Assembly (NCBI GenBank): GCA_024685635.1
Contig: JAIKVP010000261.1
Coordinates: 1 to 38,118 of the forward strand
Source: Lachnospiraceae bacterium
GTDB lineage: Bacteria > Bacillota > Clostridia > Lachnospirales > Lachnospiraceae
DNA length: 38,118 nt
Direction of reading: 5' to 3'
Both the position numbers and the translations under genes were made by a program. Below, one piece after another: positions 19,456 to 27,594 of the stretch. The notes below the pieces were generated by a model, which did not search any database, was not told where the DNA came from, and saw only the letters and a list, made by a program, of their open reading frames with translations. The first letter of the stretch is position 1. Each line of letters opens with the position of its first letter.

Positions 19456-19520
19456 ATTTCTTCTTTTATTTTTTGAATATGTGTGTTAATATAATGCTTG
19501 TAAATAGCGTATAGAAGGCG

Positions 19521-19566
19521 GTGTGCATTCGTTCGGAATTATTTTCGAACAAATGTACACTTTTTT
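19521..19566 (+). terminator. Rho-independent terminator upstream of recA
   Basis: GTGTGCATTCGTTCG...CGAACAAATGTACAC long imperfect hairpin followed by TTTTTT. Confidence 0.8.
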
Positions 19567-19567
19567 G

Positions 19568-19596
19568 TTGACAAATGTCAACTGTTGTTATATTAT
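19568..19596 (+). promoter_or_regulatory. recA promoter
   Basis: TTGACA (19568-19573), 17-nt spacer, TATTAT (19591-19596). Confidence 0.85.
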
Positions 19597-19609
19597 AGTA
19601 CCAGAATAA

Positions 19610-19623
19610 CGAACAAGTTTTCG
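19610..19623 (+). promoter_or_regulatory. Candidate LexA (Cheo/SOS) box of recA
   Basis: CGAACAAGTTTTCG matches the Gram-positive consensus CGAACRNRYGTTYG at 13 of 14 positions by manual alignment; lies just downstream of the -10. Confidence 0.75.
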
Positions 19624-19663
19624 GGTTCGGTACATTTATTATTTTATGTAAAGGAGAATAATT

Positions 19664-20734
19664 ATGGCTAAACAGGAAGATAGGATGAAGGCGCTTGACG
19701 CAGCAGTTATGCAGATTGAGAAGGAGTTCGGCAAGGGCGCCATTATGAGACTCGGAGATAAGAGCACTAGCATGAATGTAGAGGCTATGCCTACTGGTTC
19801 GTTAAGCTTAGATATTGCACTTGGAATCGGTGGTATTCCTAAGGGCAGAGTTGTTGAGATTTATGGACCTGAGTCTTCTGGTAAGACTACAGTTACACTT
19901 CATATGATTGCAGAGGTCCAGAAGAGAGGCGGTATCGCAGGATTTGTCGATGCTGAGCATGCTCTTGATCCAGTATATGCTAAGAATATTGGAGTTGATA
20001 TTGATAACCTTTATATTTCACAGCCAGATAGTGGCGAGCAGGCATTAGAGATTACTGAGACTTTAGTTCGCTCAGGAGCTGTTGATATTGTTATTGTGGA
20101 TTCAGTTGCCGCATTGGTTCCTAGAGCAGAGATTGAGGGAGACATGGGAGATTCTCATGTCGGACTTCAGGCAAGACTTATGTCTCAGGCACTTCGTAAG
20201 TTGACTTCAGTTATCAGCAATGCTAACTGTACAGTAGTATTTATCAACCAGCTTCGTGAGAAAGTTGGTATTATGTTCGGCAATCCAGAGACTACTACAG
20301 GTGGTAGAGCCTTAAAGTATTACGCATCTGTTCGTATGGATGTAAGACGTATTGAGACCTTGAAGGCTAACGGCGAGAGTATTGGTAACCGTACCAGAGT
20401 TAAGGTTGTTAAGAATAAGATTGCTCCACCTCATAGAGAGGCTGAGTTTGATATTATGTTTGGAGAGGGTATTTCTAAGGCTGGTGATATCTTAGATTTA
20501 GCTGCAAGCATTGATATTGTGAACAAGAGTGGTGCGTGGTATGCTTATAAGGGTGAGAAGATTGGCCAGGGTAGAGAGAATGCTAAGAACTACCTTAAGG
20601 AGAATCCAGCCATTTGTTCAGAGATTGAGAACGCTGTAAGAGCTCATTTTGAATTACCTGCCAACGCTGCAGCGGCAGACGATCCTGCCAAGGCAGATGA
20701 TGAAGCTAAGAAAGCCAGCAAGAAGAAGGAATGA
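19664..20734 (+). CDS. recA: Recombinase RecA
   Basis: [67 protein letters not shown]. Confidence 0.99.
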   Translation: MAKQEDRMKALDAAVMQIEKEFGKGAIMRLGDKSTSMNVEAMPTGSLSLDIALGIGGIPKGRVVEIYGPESSGKTTVTLHMIAEVQKRGGIAGFVDAEHALDPVYAKNIGVDIDNLYISQPDSGEQALEITETLVRSGAVDIVIVDSVAALVPRAEIEGDMGDSHVGLQARLMSQALRKLTSVISNANCTVVFINQLREKVGIMFGNPETTTGGRALKYYASVRMDVRRIETLKANGESIGNRTRVKVVKNKIAPPHREAEFDIMFGEGISKAGDILDLAASIDIVNKSGAWYAYKGEKIGQGRENAKNYLKENPAICSEIENAVRAHFELPANAAAADDPAKADDEAKKASKKKE

Positions 20735-20737
20735 TAG

Positions 20738-21376
20738 TTGATGTATATTAACGATATTAAGCCTATTGACTCTAAGAAGGCTTTGCTAGTCATTGATGGT
20801 GAACCACGCTTTAGACTATATAAGGCTGAGCTTAAGCGCTATCATTTAGTTAAGGATATAGATATATCCGCGGAACTATACGAGGATATTAGATATAGTG
20901 TTATCAAGCCTAGATGTCTTAACCGTTCTATGCATTTGTTGTCTAGTAGAGACTATACAGAGTACAAGCTAAGAGAGAAGCTTTTAAGAGCTGATTATCC
21001 AGAGGATATTATTGATATTGTCATGGATGAACTTATTTCATACGGCTATATTGACGACTTTAGATATGCTAAGCAGTTCATTGACTATCGTAAGGATAGT
21101 ATGAGTATCAAGACTATTAGCTCTAAGCTTATGCTTAAGGGTATAAGTAAGGATGTTATTGATTTGGCTATTGACGAGCTAAGTAGTACTGGAATTGATC
21201 TTTTAGCAACTGAGAAGAAGGCTGCCTATAAGGATATGAGTAAGAAGCTTAAGCGTATGAAGAATTATGAAGACGATGCTAAAGCTGAGTCTAAACTTAT
21301 TTCATATATGCTATCTAAGGGATATTCGTATGATACAGTGAGAAATCTTATAGCAACTATGAGTTCAGAGAGATAG
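20738..21376 (+). CDS. recX: Regulatory protein RecX
   Basis: RecX helical repeats (LLSSRDYTEYKLREKLLRADYPEDIIDIVMDELISYGYIDDFRYAKQFIDYR); directly follows recA. Confidence 0.93.
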   Translation: MMYINDIKPIDSKKALLVIDGEPRFRLYKAELKRYHLVKDIDISAELYEDIRYSVIKPRCLNRSMHLLSSRDYTEYKLREKLLRADYPEDIIDIVMDELISYGYIDDFRYAKQFIDYRKDSMSIKTISSKLMLKGISKDVIDLAIDELSSTGIDLLATEKKAAYKDMSKKLKRMKNYEDDAKAESKLISYMLSKGYSYDTVRNLIATMSSER

Positions 21377-21410
21377 AAATTTTATATTCAATTTCATAGG
21401 TTTTAATCAG

Positions 21411-21477
21411 TCGGAAGATTGCTGATGTTTGTTTGTTTTCTTTAACAACTAAATATTGTAGCAATCTTCCGATTTTT
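21411..21477 (+). terminator. Large-loop rho-independent terminator after recX
   Basis: TCGGAAGATTGCT (21411-21423) pairs perfectly with AGCAATCTTCCGA (21460-21472), then TTTTT; 36-nt loop. Confidence 0.75.
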
Positions 21478-21499
21478 ATCACATTTAGTGTGGGATGCC

Positions 21500-21528
21500 T
21501 TGACAATTTGAACAAATCTGTGTAGAAT
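21500..21528 (+). promoter_or_regulatory. rny promoter
   Basis: TTGACA (21500-21505), 17-nt spacer, TAGAAT (21523-21528). Confidence 0.75.
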
Positions 21529-21619
21529 TGTTATGTTGTACTGTGTGCATTTTATATTTTTTTTCACATTTTAAGCATATATACAATAATAAAATAATAT
21601 TTTTTAAGGAGGTGCTCCT

Positions 21620-23173
21620 GTGGAATGGCTGTGGTGTGTGATTACCGCCGTTGTTGTTCTTTTGATTGCAATTCCTGTCACCGCTAAGCTTTCAGTATCT
21701 AAGTATAAAGCAGATGTTGACGCTAAGCTTGGCAGCGCAGAATCAAGAGCAAGAACAATTATCGACGATGCACTTAAGACAGCAGATGCCACTAAGCGTG
21801 AAGCAGCCTTAGAAGCTAAGGAAGAGTCGATTAGAGTTAAGAATGACTTGGATAAGGAGACTAAGGAACGTCGAGCAGAGATCCAGAAGTTAGAGAAGCG
21901 TGTTCTTGATAAAGAGGAGAACATTGAGCGCAAGACTAGTGCTATGGAGAAGAAGGAAGCCAAGGTAGCTTCTAAAGAGGCAGAGCTTGACAAGAAGCAT
22001 GCTGAACTTGATGAACTTCATGCTAAGACATTACAGGAACTTGAAAGAATTTCAGGATTAACCTCTGAACAGGCAAAAGACCATTTATTAAAGAGTGTAG
22101 AAGATGATGTGAAACATGAGATGGCTTTGATCGTAAAAGAGAACGAAGCCAGAGCAAAGGAGGAAGCTGACAAGAAGGCTAAGAACTATATTGTACAGGC
22201 CATACAGAAGTGTTCTGTTGATCAGGTCGCAGAGAGTACAGTATCGTTAGTTCAGTTGCCTAGTGATGAGATGAAGGGACCTATCATCGGACGTGAAGGT
22301 CGTAACATCCGTACTCTTGAACAGCTAACAGGAGTTGATTTGATTATCGACGATACTCCTGGTGCAGTAGTCTTATCAAGTTTTGATCCGATTAGACGTG
22401 AGATTGCACGTATTACTCTTGAGAAGTTAATTGTTGATGGACGTATTCATCCAGCAAGAATCGAAGAGACTGTTGAAAAGGCAAGACGCGAAGTTGAGAA
22501 TGAGATGCGCGAGGCTGGGGAAGCGGCAGTTTTGGAAGTTGGTGTAAGAGGTATCCATCCAGAGTTAGTTAAACTTCTTGGTAAGATGAAGTATAGAACC
22601 AGTTTTGGTCAGAATGTTTTGCTTCATTCAATCGAGGTTGCTCATCTATGCGGACTATTTGCTGCTGAGATAGGCTTAGATGTTCGTATGGCTAAGAGAG
22701 CAGGACTTTTGCACGATATTGGTAAGGCTTTGGATAAGGAGATGGAAGGCTCCCATATCCAGATTGGTGTTGATTTATGTAAGAAGTATAAGGAGACACC
22801 ACTTATCATCAACGCAGTTGCTGCACATCATGGCGACTGTGAGCCAGAATCTCTTATTGCAGTATTAGTTCAGGCTGCAGATGCAATATCTGCTGCTAGA
22901 CCTGGTGCAAGAAGAGAAGCGCTTGAATCATATACATCCAGGTTGAAGGATCTTGAAGATATCGCAGATAACTTCAAAGGCGTTGACAAATCTTTTGCCA
23001 TTCAGGCAGGTCGTGAGATTCGTGTTATGGTTGTTCCAGAGCAGGTATCTGATGCTGATATGGTTATGATGGCTCGTGATATTTCTAAGCAGATTGAAGA
23101 ATCTCTTACATATCCGGGACAGATTAAGGTAAATGTAATTCGTGAATCGCGTGTTACAGATTTTGCTAAGTAA
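21620..23173 (+). CDS. rny: Ribonuclease Y
   Basis: N-terminal TM plus long coiled coil; KH domain ([49 protein letters not shown]), HD domain ([19 protein letters not shown]). GTG start. Confidence 0.97.
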   Translation: MEWLWCVITAVVVLLIAIPVTAKLSVSKYKADVDAKLGSAESRARTIIDDALKTADATKREAALEAKEESIRVKNDLDKETKERRAEIQKLEKRVLDKEENIERKTSAMEKKEAKVASKEAELDKKHAELDELHAKTLQELERISGLTSEQAKDHLLKSVEDDVKHEMALIVKENEARAKEEADKKAKNYIVQAIQKCSVDQVAESTVSLVQLPSDEMKGPIIGREGRNIRTLEQLTGVDLIIDDTPGAVVLSSFDPIRREIARITLEKLIVDGRIHPARIEETVEKARREVENEMREAGEAAVLEVGVRGIHPELVKLLGKMKYRTSFGQNVLLHSIEVAHLCGLFAAEIGLDVRMAKRAGLLHDIGKALDKEMEGSHIQIGVDLCKKYKETPLIINAVAAHHGDCEPESLIAVLVQAADAISAARPGARREALESYTSRLKDLEDIADNFKGVDKSFAIQAGREIRVMVVPEQVSDADMVMMARDISKQIEESLTYPGQIKVNVIRESRVTDFAK

Positions 23174-23179
23174 TTTATT

Positions 23180-23208
23180 AGGTGTCACTTTTTGTGACAC
23201 CTTTTTTT
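23180..23208 (+). terminator. Rho-independent terminator after rny
   Basis: AGGTGTCAC-TTTTT-GTGACACCT followed by TTTTTT. Confidence 0.9.
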
Positions 23209-23385
23209 ATTCTTTGGCTATGAAAGATATATATTATTTTTATTCATAATCTTGCAAAAAAATAAATTATGTTAGCATATTTTTCACAAAAAAAGAAATT
23301 TTATGCATTTCAACTTGTATTTTTTGAATTACTATATTACAATAGCATTTGTATGTTATTATTTTTATAAAAGGTGGTTTTTATT

Positions 23386-24585
23386 ATGTCATTAGAATTA
23401 TCCAAGAAAGCGTTGGCAGTTAAGCCTTCTGCGACTCTTGCGATTACTGCTAAGGCTAAAGAGCTAAAGGCAGCAGGAGAGGATGTTGTTGGTTTTGGTG
23501 CAGGCGAGCCTGACTTTAACACACCTGACAACATTTGCGAAGCGGCTATTAAGGCGATCAAGGATGGATTTACTAAATACACTCCAGCATCTGGAACCAA
23601 TTCGTTAAAAGAGGCTGTGTGTAAGAAGTTTAAGGATTTCAACGGGCTAGATTACAAGCCTTCACAGATTGTAATCAGTAATGGTGGTAAGCATGTTTTA
23701 ACTAACATTTTTAATGTTATCTTAAATCCTGGCGATGAGGTTATGATACCTGCACCATACTGGCTTAGCTATCCAGAGATGGTTAAGATGGCAGACGGTG
23801 TGCCTGTTGATGTTATCACAGAGTTTGACAATGAGTATAAAGCAACTGTAGCGGACTTTGAAAAGGCTTTTACATCTAAGACCAAGGCTATAGTTCTTAA
23901 TACACCTTCTAATCCAACTGGTATGTTATATACTAAGGAGGAGCTTGAAGCAATTGCCAAATTCGCTGTAGAGAAGGATATATACGTTGTTTCAGATGAG
24001 ATGTATGAATATCTAACCTACGGTGATGCTAAGCATGTTAGTATTGCTTCATTAGGTGATGAGATTTATAAGAGAACGATTACTGTCAGTGGTGTTGCTA
24101 AGAGCTACGCTATGACAGGATGGAGAATTGGTTACTGTGGAGCACCGGAAAATGTTGCTAAGGCAATGAGTGCAGTACAGAGCCATGCTACATCTAATCC
24201 TAACTCAATTGCACAAAAGGCTACTGAGGAAGCCTTATTAGGACCTCAGGATTCAATTGCAATGATGAAGAAAGAATTTGATGAGCGCAGAAAGTATATG
24301 TATGGAAGAGTTTCTAAATTTCCGCATGTATCTTGTCATGAACCACAGGGTGCGTTTTATGTATTTGTTGATGCAAATGAAGCTATTAAGCTCTCTTATA
24401 AGGGGGAGAAGGTTAATAGCGCTGCAAGATTAGCAGAGATTCTTATTGATGATTATAAGACGGCTGTTATTCCATGTGAGTCATTTGCAGCAGATGGCCA
24501 TTTTAGATTATCTTATGCCATTTCTATGGAGACCATCAAGAAGGGGTTAGACCGAATTGAAGAGTTCTTAAATGAGCTCAACTAG
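23386..24585 (+). CDS. Class I/II pyridoxal-phosphate aminotransferase (aspartate aminotransferase-like)
   Basis: GFGAGEPDFNTPDNI, NTPSNPTGMLYTKEELEAIAKFA, SGVAKSYAMTGWRIGY (PLP Lys). SD AAAGGTGG before ATG 23386. Confidence 0.95.
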   Translation: MSLELSKKALAVKPSATLAITAKAKELKAAGEDVVGFGAGEPDFNTPDNICEAAIKAIKDGFTKYTPASGTNSLKEAVCKKFKDFNGLDYKPSQIVISNGGKHVLTNIFNVILNPGDEVMIPAPYWLSYPEMVKMADGVPVDVITEFDNEYKATVADFEKAFTSKTKAIVLNTPSNPTGMLYTKEELEAIAKFAVEKDIYVVSDEMYEYLTYGDAKHVSIASLGDEIYKRTITVSGVAKSYAMTGWRIGYCGAPENVAKAMSAVQSHATSNPNSIAQKATEEALLGPQDSIAMMKKEFDERRKYMYGRVSKFPHVSCHEPQGAFYVFVDANEAIKLSYKGEKVNSAARLAEILIDDYKTAVIPCESFAADGHFRLSYAISMETIKKGLDRIEEFLNELN

Positions 24586-24597
24586 TTGACTTGTGAG

Positions 24598-24631
24598 GTG
24601 TCGGGGTATTTATTCTCCCGGCACTTTTTTT
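24598..24631 (+). terminator. Rho-independent terminator after the aminotransferase gene
   Basis: GTGTCGGG (24598-24605) pairs with CCCGGCAC (24617-24624), then TTTTTTT. Confidence 0.85.
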
Positions 24632-24743
24632 AAAATTCTTTACAGTTAAAAAATGTTTTAAGAATTGCGAAAAATGTTGCTTTTGTAAGCATCTAATACT
24701 ATAATAGTAAAGATGTGTGCTTTTAAAAGAGAGGTTTAACTAT

Positions 24744-25466
24744 ATGAATCTTGATTATTATTTAGAAGACTATGTTAATAGTATTGTAGCTGAAGGCAAG
24801 AGTGAAAGCACCGTATCCTCTTATAAGAGTGATTTAAGAAAGTTTATTAATTATCTTAAAGAAGACGGTTTGACTGACCTTAAAGATGTTAACGATACTA
24901 AGGTTAACTCATATTTACTTTTTCTTGAAAGAGACTCATCAGACAAAACTGTGGCTAGAAATGTTGCGGCAATTAGATCTTTCTTTAGATATTTAGACCA
25001 CAAAAGAGTCATTGATAGTGACCTTGGATTTAAGCTTAATTCACCTAAAATCAAGAAAACTCCAATGCCTTCTATGAATGATGAAGAGAGATTAAAGCTA
25101 TATAATTCTATCACAGGAGACGACTTTACATGTTATAGAGACAGGCTTATTATCGCTATTTTAGTTGAGACTAAGATAAGAGTAACCGAACTCATTAACC
25201 TAAAAGTCGAAGATGTAAATTTGCTTGGCTCATACATTTTAGTAAAGCATGGTGATAAACAGGAAGCTATCACTGTAAGTGGTAGAGTAAAAGAAAACCT
25301 GCTAAAATGCAAGGAGCTTAAGCCGAATTTAGATGGTGATACATACCTTTTTTTAAGCAGGCGGGGTAAGCCATACACAAGACAGGGAATGTGGAAGCTT
25401 ATTAGAAAGTACGGATTAAAAGCGGGGATTACAAAGTCAATATATCCGGAAATGCTTAGGAGGTAA
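24744..25466 (+). CDS. XerC/XerD-like tyrosine recombinase, C-terminally truncated; possibly catalytically inactive or a pseudogene
   Basis: Phage_int SAM-like N-terminus (LEDYVNSIVAEGKSESTVSSYKSDLRKFINYL), catalytic-domain start (RDRLIIAILVETKIRVTELINLKVEDV), GKPYTRQGMWKLIRKYGLKAGI. Ends IYPEMLRR* where active homologues read PHTLRHSFAT.... Confidence 0.85.
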   Translation: MNLDYYLEDYVNSIVAEGKSESTVSSYKSDLRKFINYLKEDGLTDLKDVNDTKVNSYLLFLERDSSDKTVARNVAAIRSFFRYLDHKRVIDSDLGFKLNSPKIKKTPMPSMNDEERLKLYNSITGDDFTCYRDRLIIAILVETKIRVTELINLKVEDVNLLGSYILVKHGDKQEAITVSGRVKENLLKCKELKPNLDGDTYLFLSRRGKPYTRQGMWKLIRKYGLKAGITKSIYPEMLRR

Positions 25467-25495
25467 ATTAAGGTTTATCGAAAAGGAGAATTGAC

Positions 25496-26380
25496 ATGGA
25501 AGACAAGAATTACGAAGGCGTAATTAGCCCGGCGCAGGTTCACGAGAACATGACTAATGCATCAATTAATAAGGCTAATATGCCCTTAAAAAAGCTTATT
25601 ATTTTGGGCTTTATGGCGGGACTTTGTATTGCACTTGGAGCGGAGGCGAGCAGCTGTGCAATGCATAGTATCAAAAGTGTTGGAGTAGCAAGAATGGCTG
25701 CTGGAATAGTCTTCCCAGTTGGACTTATTGCTTTGGTTTTAGCTGGCGGAGAGTTGTTTACTGGCAACTGTATGATGCTAATGGGAGTTGCAGGTAAGAG
25801 GATTAAGATTATCGGACTGTTAAGAAACTGGATTATAGTTTACATTACTAATTTATTAGGTGGTGTATTCATTGCTTATATAGTTTCACAGACTGGACAG
25901 TGGAATTACACTGATGGCTTGCTTGGAGCTATGACAATTAAGATTGCTTTGGGTAAGGTAACCCTTTCACCAATGACAGCTATATGTTCAGGTATTATGT
26001 GTAACATTTTTGTATGCTTAGCAGTTTTGATGGCTAGTTCATCTAAGTCACTTGCGGGTAAGATTTTAGCTATTATTGTGCCTATTTCAGCATTTGTTAT
26101 TTCAGGCTTTGAGCACTGTGTTGCTAATATGTATTATATTCCTGCAGGTATTATGGCTTCTAAGAATTCTGATTATGCTGCTAAGGCCAGTGAAGCCTAT
26201 GGTATTACAGCCAATCAGCTTGAGAAGCTTAACATCGGATCGTTTTTCTATGACAATTTATTGTTTGTAACTATTGGTAACATTATTGGTGGTGGAATAG
26301 TTATAGGCTTGTTATATTATTTTGCTTTTATTCAGGGGACGGAGAAGAAAAATACTGACAAAAAAACAAAGGATAAATGA
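25496..26380 (+). CDS. Formate/nitrite transporter family (FNT) protein
   Basis: GFMAGLCIALGAEASSCAMHSI, GGELFTGNCMMLMGV, GIMCNIFVCLAVLM, FEHCVANMYYIPAGI are FNT signatures. Confidence 0.93.
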   Translation: MEDKNYEGVISPAQVHENMTNASINKANMPLKKLIILGFMAGLCIALGAEASSCAMHSIKSVGVARMAAGIVFPVGLIALVLAGGELFTGNCMMLMGVAGKRIKIIGLLRNWIIVYITNLLGGVFIAYIVSQTGQWNYTDGLLGAMTIKIALGKVTLSPMTAICSGIMCNIFVCLAVLMASSSKSLAGKILAIIVPISAFVISGFEHCVANMYYIPAGIMASKNSDYAAKASEAYGITANQLEKLNIGSFFYDNLLFVTIGNIIGGGIVIGLLYYFAFIQGTEKKNTDKKTKDK

Positions 26381-26444
26381 TTGACTTTAACACTTTAAAG
26401 TGATAGCATTTGACTATCATATTTACTAGAAAGGATATCATATT

Positions 26445-27473
26445 ATGGGACTTCACACAGAGAAGATTGTGCCAAGTGCACACGAGATTAGAGAGCAGTA
26501 TCCGTTAAGCGAGGAGCTTATGGAGGTTAAAAAGGCAAGAGATGCCGAGATTAAGGATGTTTTTACAGGAGCTTCTGATAAGTTTATAGTTATAATCGGA
26601 CCTTGTTCAGCTGATAACGAGGATGCGGTATGTGATTATGTTCAGAGACTTGCAAGAGTCAATGAGCAGACTAAGGATAAGCTTCTTATTATTCCTAGAA
26701 TCTATACTAATAAGCCTAGAACAACAGGAGAGGGCTATAAGGGTATTCTTCATCAGCCTGATCCTGAGAAGAAGCCAGATATGGTTCAGGGTATTATAGC
26801 TATTAGACATATGTTTTTAAGGTCTTTAGAGGAGACACATCTAACTGCAGCTGATGAGATGCTATATCCAGGTAACTGGAGATATATGGAGGATGTTTTG
26901 TCATATGTCGCAGTTGGTGCAAGATCGGTTGAGAATCAGCAGCACAGACTTGTTGCAAGTGGTATTGATGTGCCAGTAGGAATGAAGAATCCTACAAGTG
27001 GAGACTTGTCAGTTATGATAAATGCTGTTATTGCAGCGCAGGGTCATCACACCTTCCTCTATCATCATGAGCAGGTTAAGTCAGATGGCAATCCACTTAC
27101 TCACACAATTCTACGTGGTGCACAAGACCAGCACGGAAGGAATATGCCTAACTATCACTATGAGGACTTTAAGATTTTGATTGATTATTATGCTAAGCAT
27201 GAGCTTCTTAATCCAGCCTGCATAGTTGATGCTAACCACTGTAACTCTGGCAAAAAGTTTGACCAGCAGCCTAGAATAGTAAAAGAGGTTCTTCACTCAA
27301 GAAAGCTTGATAAGGATATCCATAATTTCGTAAAGGGAGTTATGATTGAGAGCTATATAGAGGATGGCAACCAGAAGATAGGAGAGGGTGTATACGGTAA
27401 ATCTATCACCGATCCTTGTCTTGGCTGGAATAAGACAGAGAAACTTTTATACGAAATTGCCGATAGATTATGA
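26445..27473 (+). CDS. 3-deoxy-7-phosphoheptulonate synthase, AroF/G/H type (class I alpha)
   Basis: IIGPCSADNEDAVCDYVQRLA, PRTTGEGYKGILHQPD, GARSVENQQHRLVASGIDVPVGMKNPTSGD, DANHCNSGKKFDQQPRI. Confidence 0.96.
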   Translation: MGLHTEKIVPSAHEIREQYPLSEELMEVKKARDAEIKDVFTGASDKFIVIIGPCSADNEDAVCDYVQRLARVNEQTKDKLLIIPRIYTNKPRTTGEGYKGILHQPDPEKKPDMVQGIIAIRHMFLRSLEETHLTAADEMLYPGNWRYMEDVLSYVAVGARSVENQQHRLVASGIDVPVGMKNPTSGDLSVMINAVIAAQGHHTFLYHHEQVKSDGNPLTHTILRGAQDQHGRNMPNYHYEDFKILIDYYAKHELLNPACIVDANHCNSGKKFDQQPRIVKEVLHSRKLDKDIHNFVKGVMIESYIEDGNQKIGEGVYGKSITDPCLGWNKTEKLLYEIADRL

Positions 27474-27485
27474 TTTAAGATAACG

Positions 27486-27515
27486 GCCCTAAACCTAGTG
27501 TTTGGGGCTTTTTTT
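27486..27515 (+). terminator. Rho-independent terminator after the DAHP synthase gene
   Basis: GCCCTAAAC-CTAGT-GTTTGGGGC followed by TTTTTTT. Confidence 0.9.
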
Positions 27516-27531
27516 ATTGCAAATCTATTCT

Positions 27532-27560
27532 TTGACCATAGGGATTATTTATGGTAAAAT
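27532..27560 (+). promoter_or_regulatory. Promoter for the CLC gene
   Basis: TTGACC (27532-27537), 17-nt spacer, TAAAAT (27555-27560). Confidence 0.7.
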
Positions 27561-27594
27561 TATGAATGTGTGGGTTAAGATATGGAGATTTATT

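Noticed and set aside
24744-26380. Possible integrative mobile element carrying the recombinase and FNT gene
   Set aside because: No att-like direct repeats, cargo, excisionase or tRNA target seen; surroundings are housekeeping genes.
27480-27594. Fluoride riboswitch upstream of the CLC gene
   Set aside because: The leader is accounted for by a terminator, a -35/-10 pair and a short 5' UTR; no crcB-motif consensus recognised by eye.
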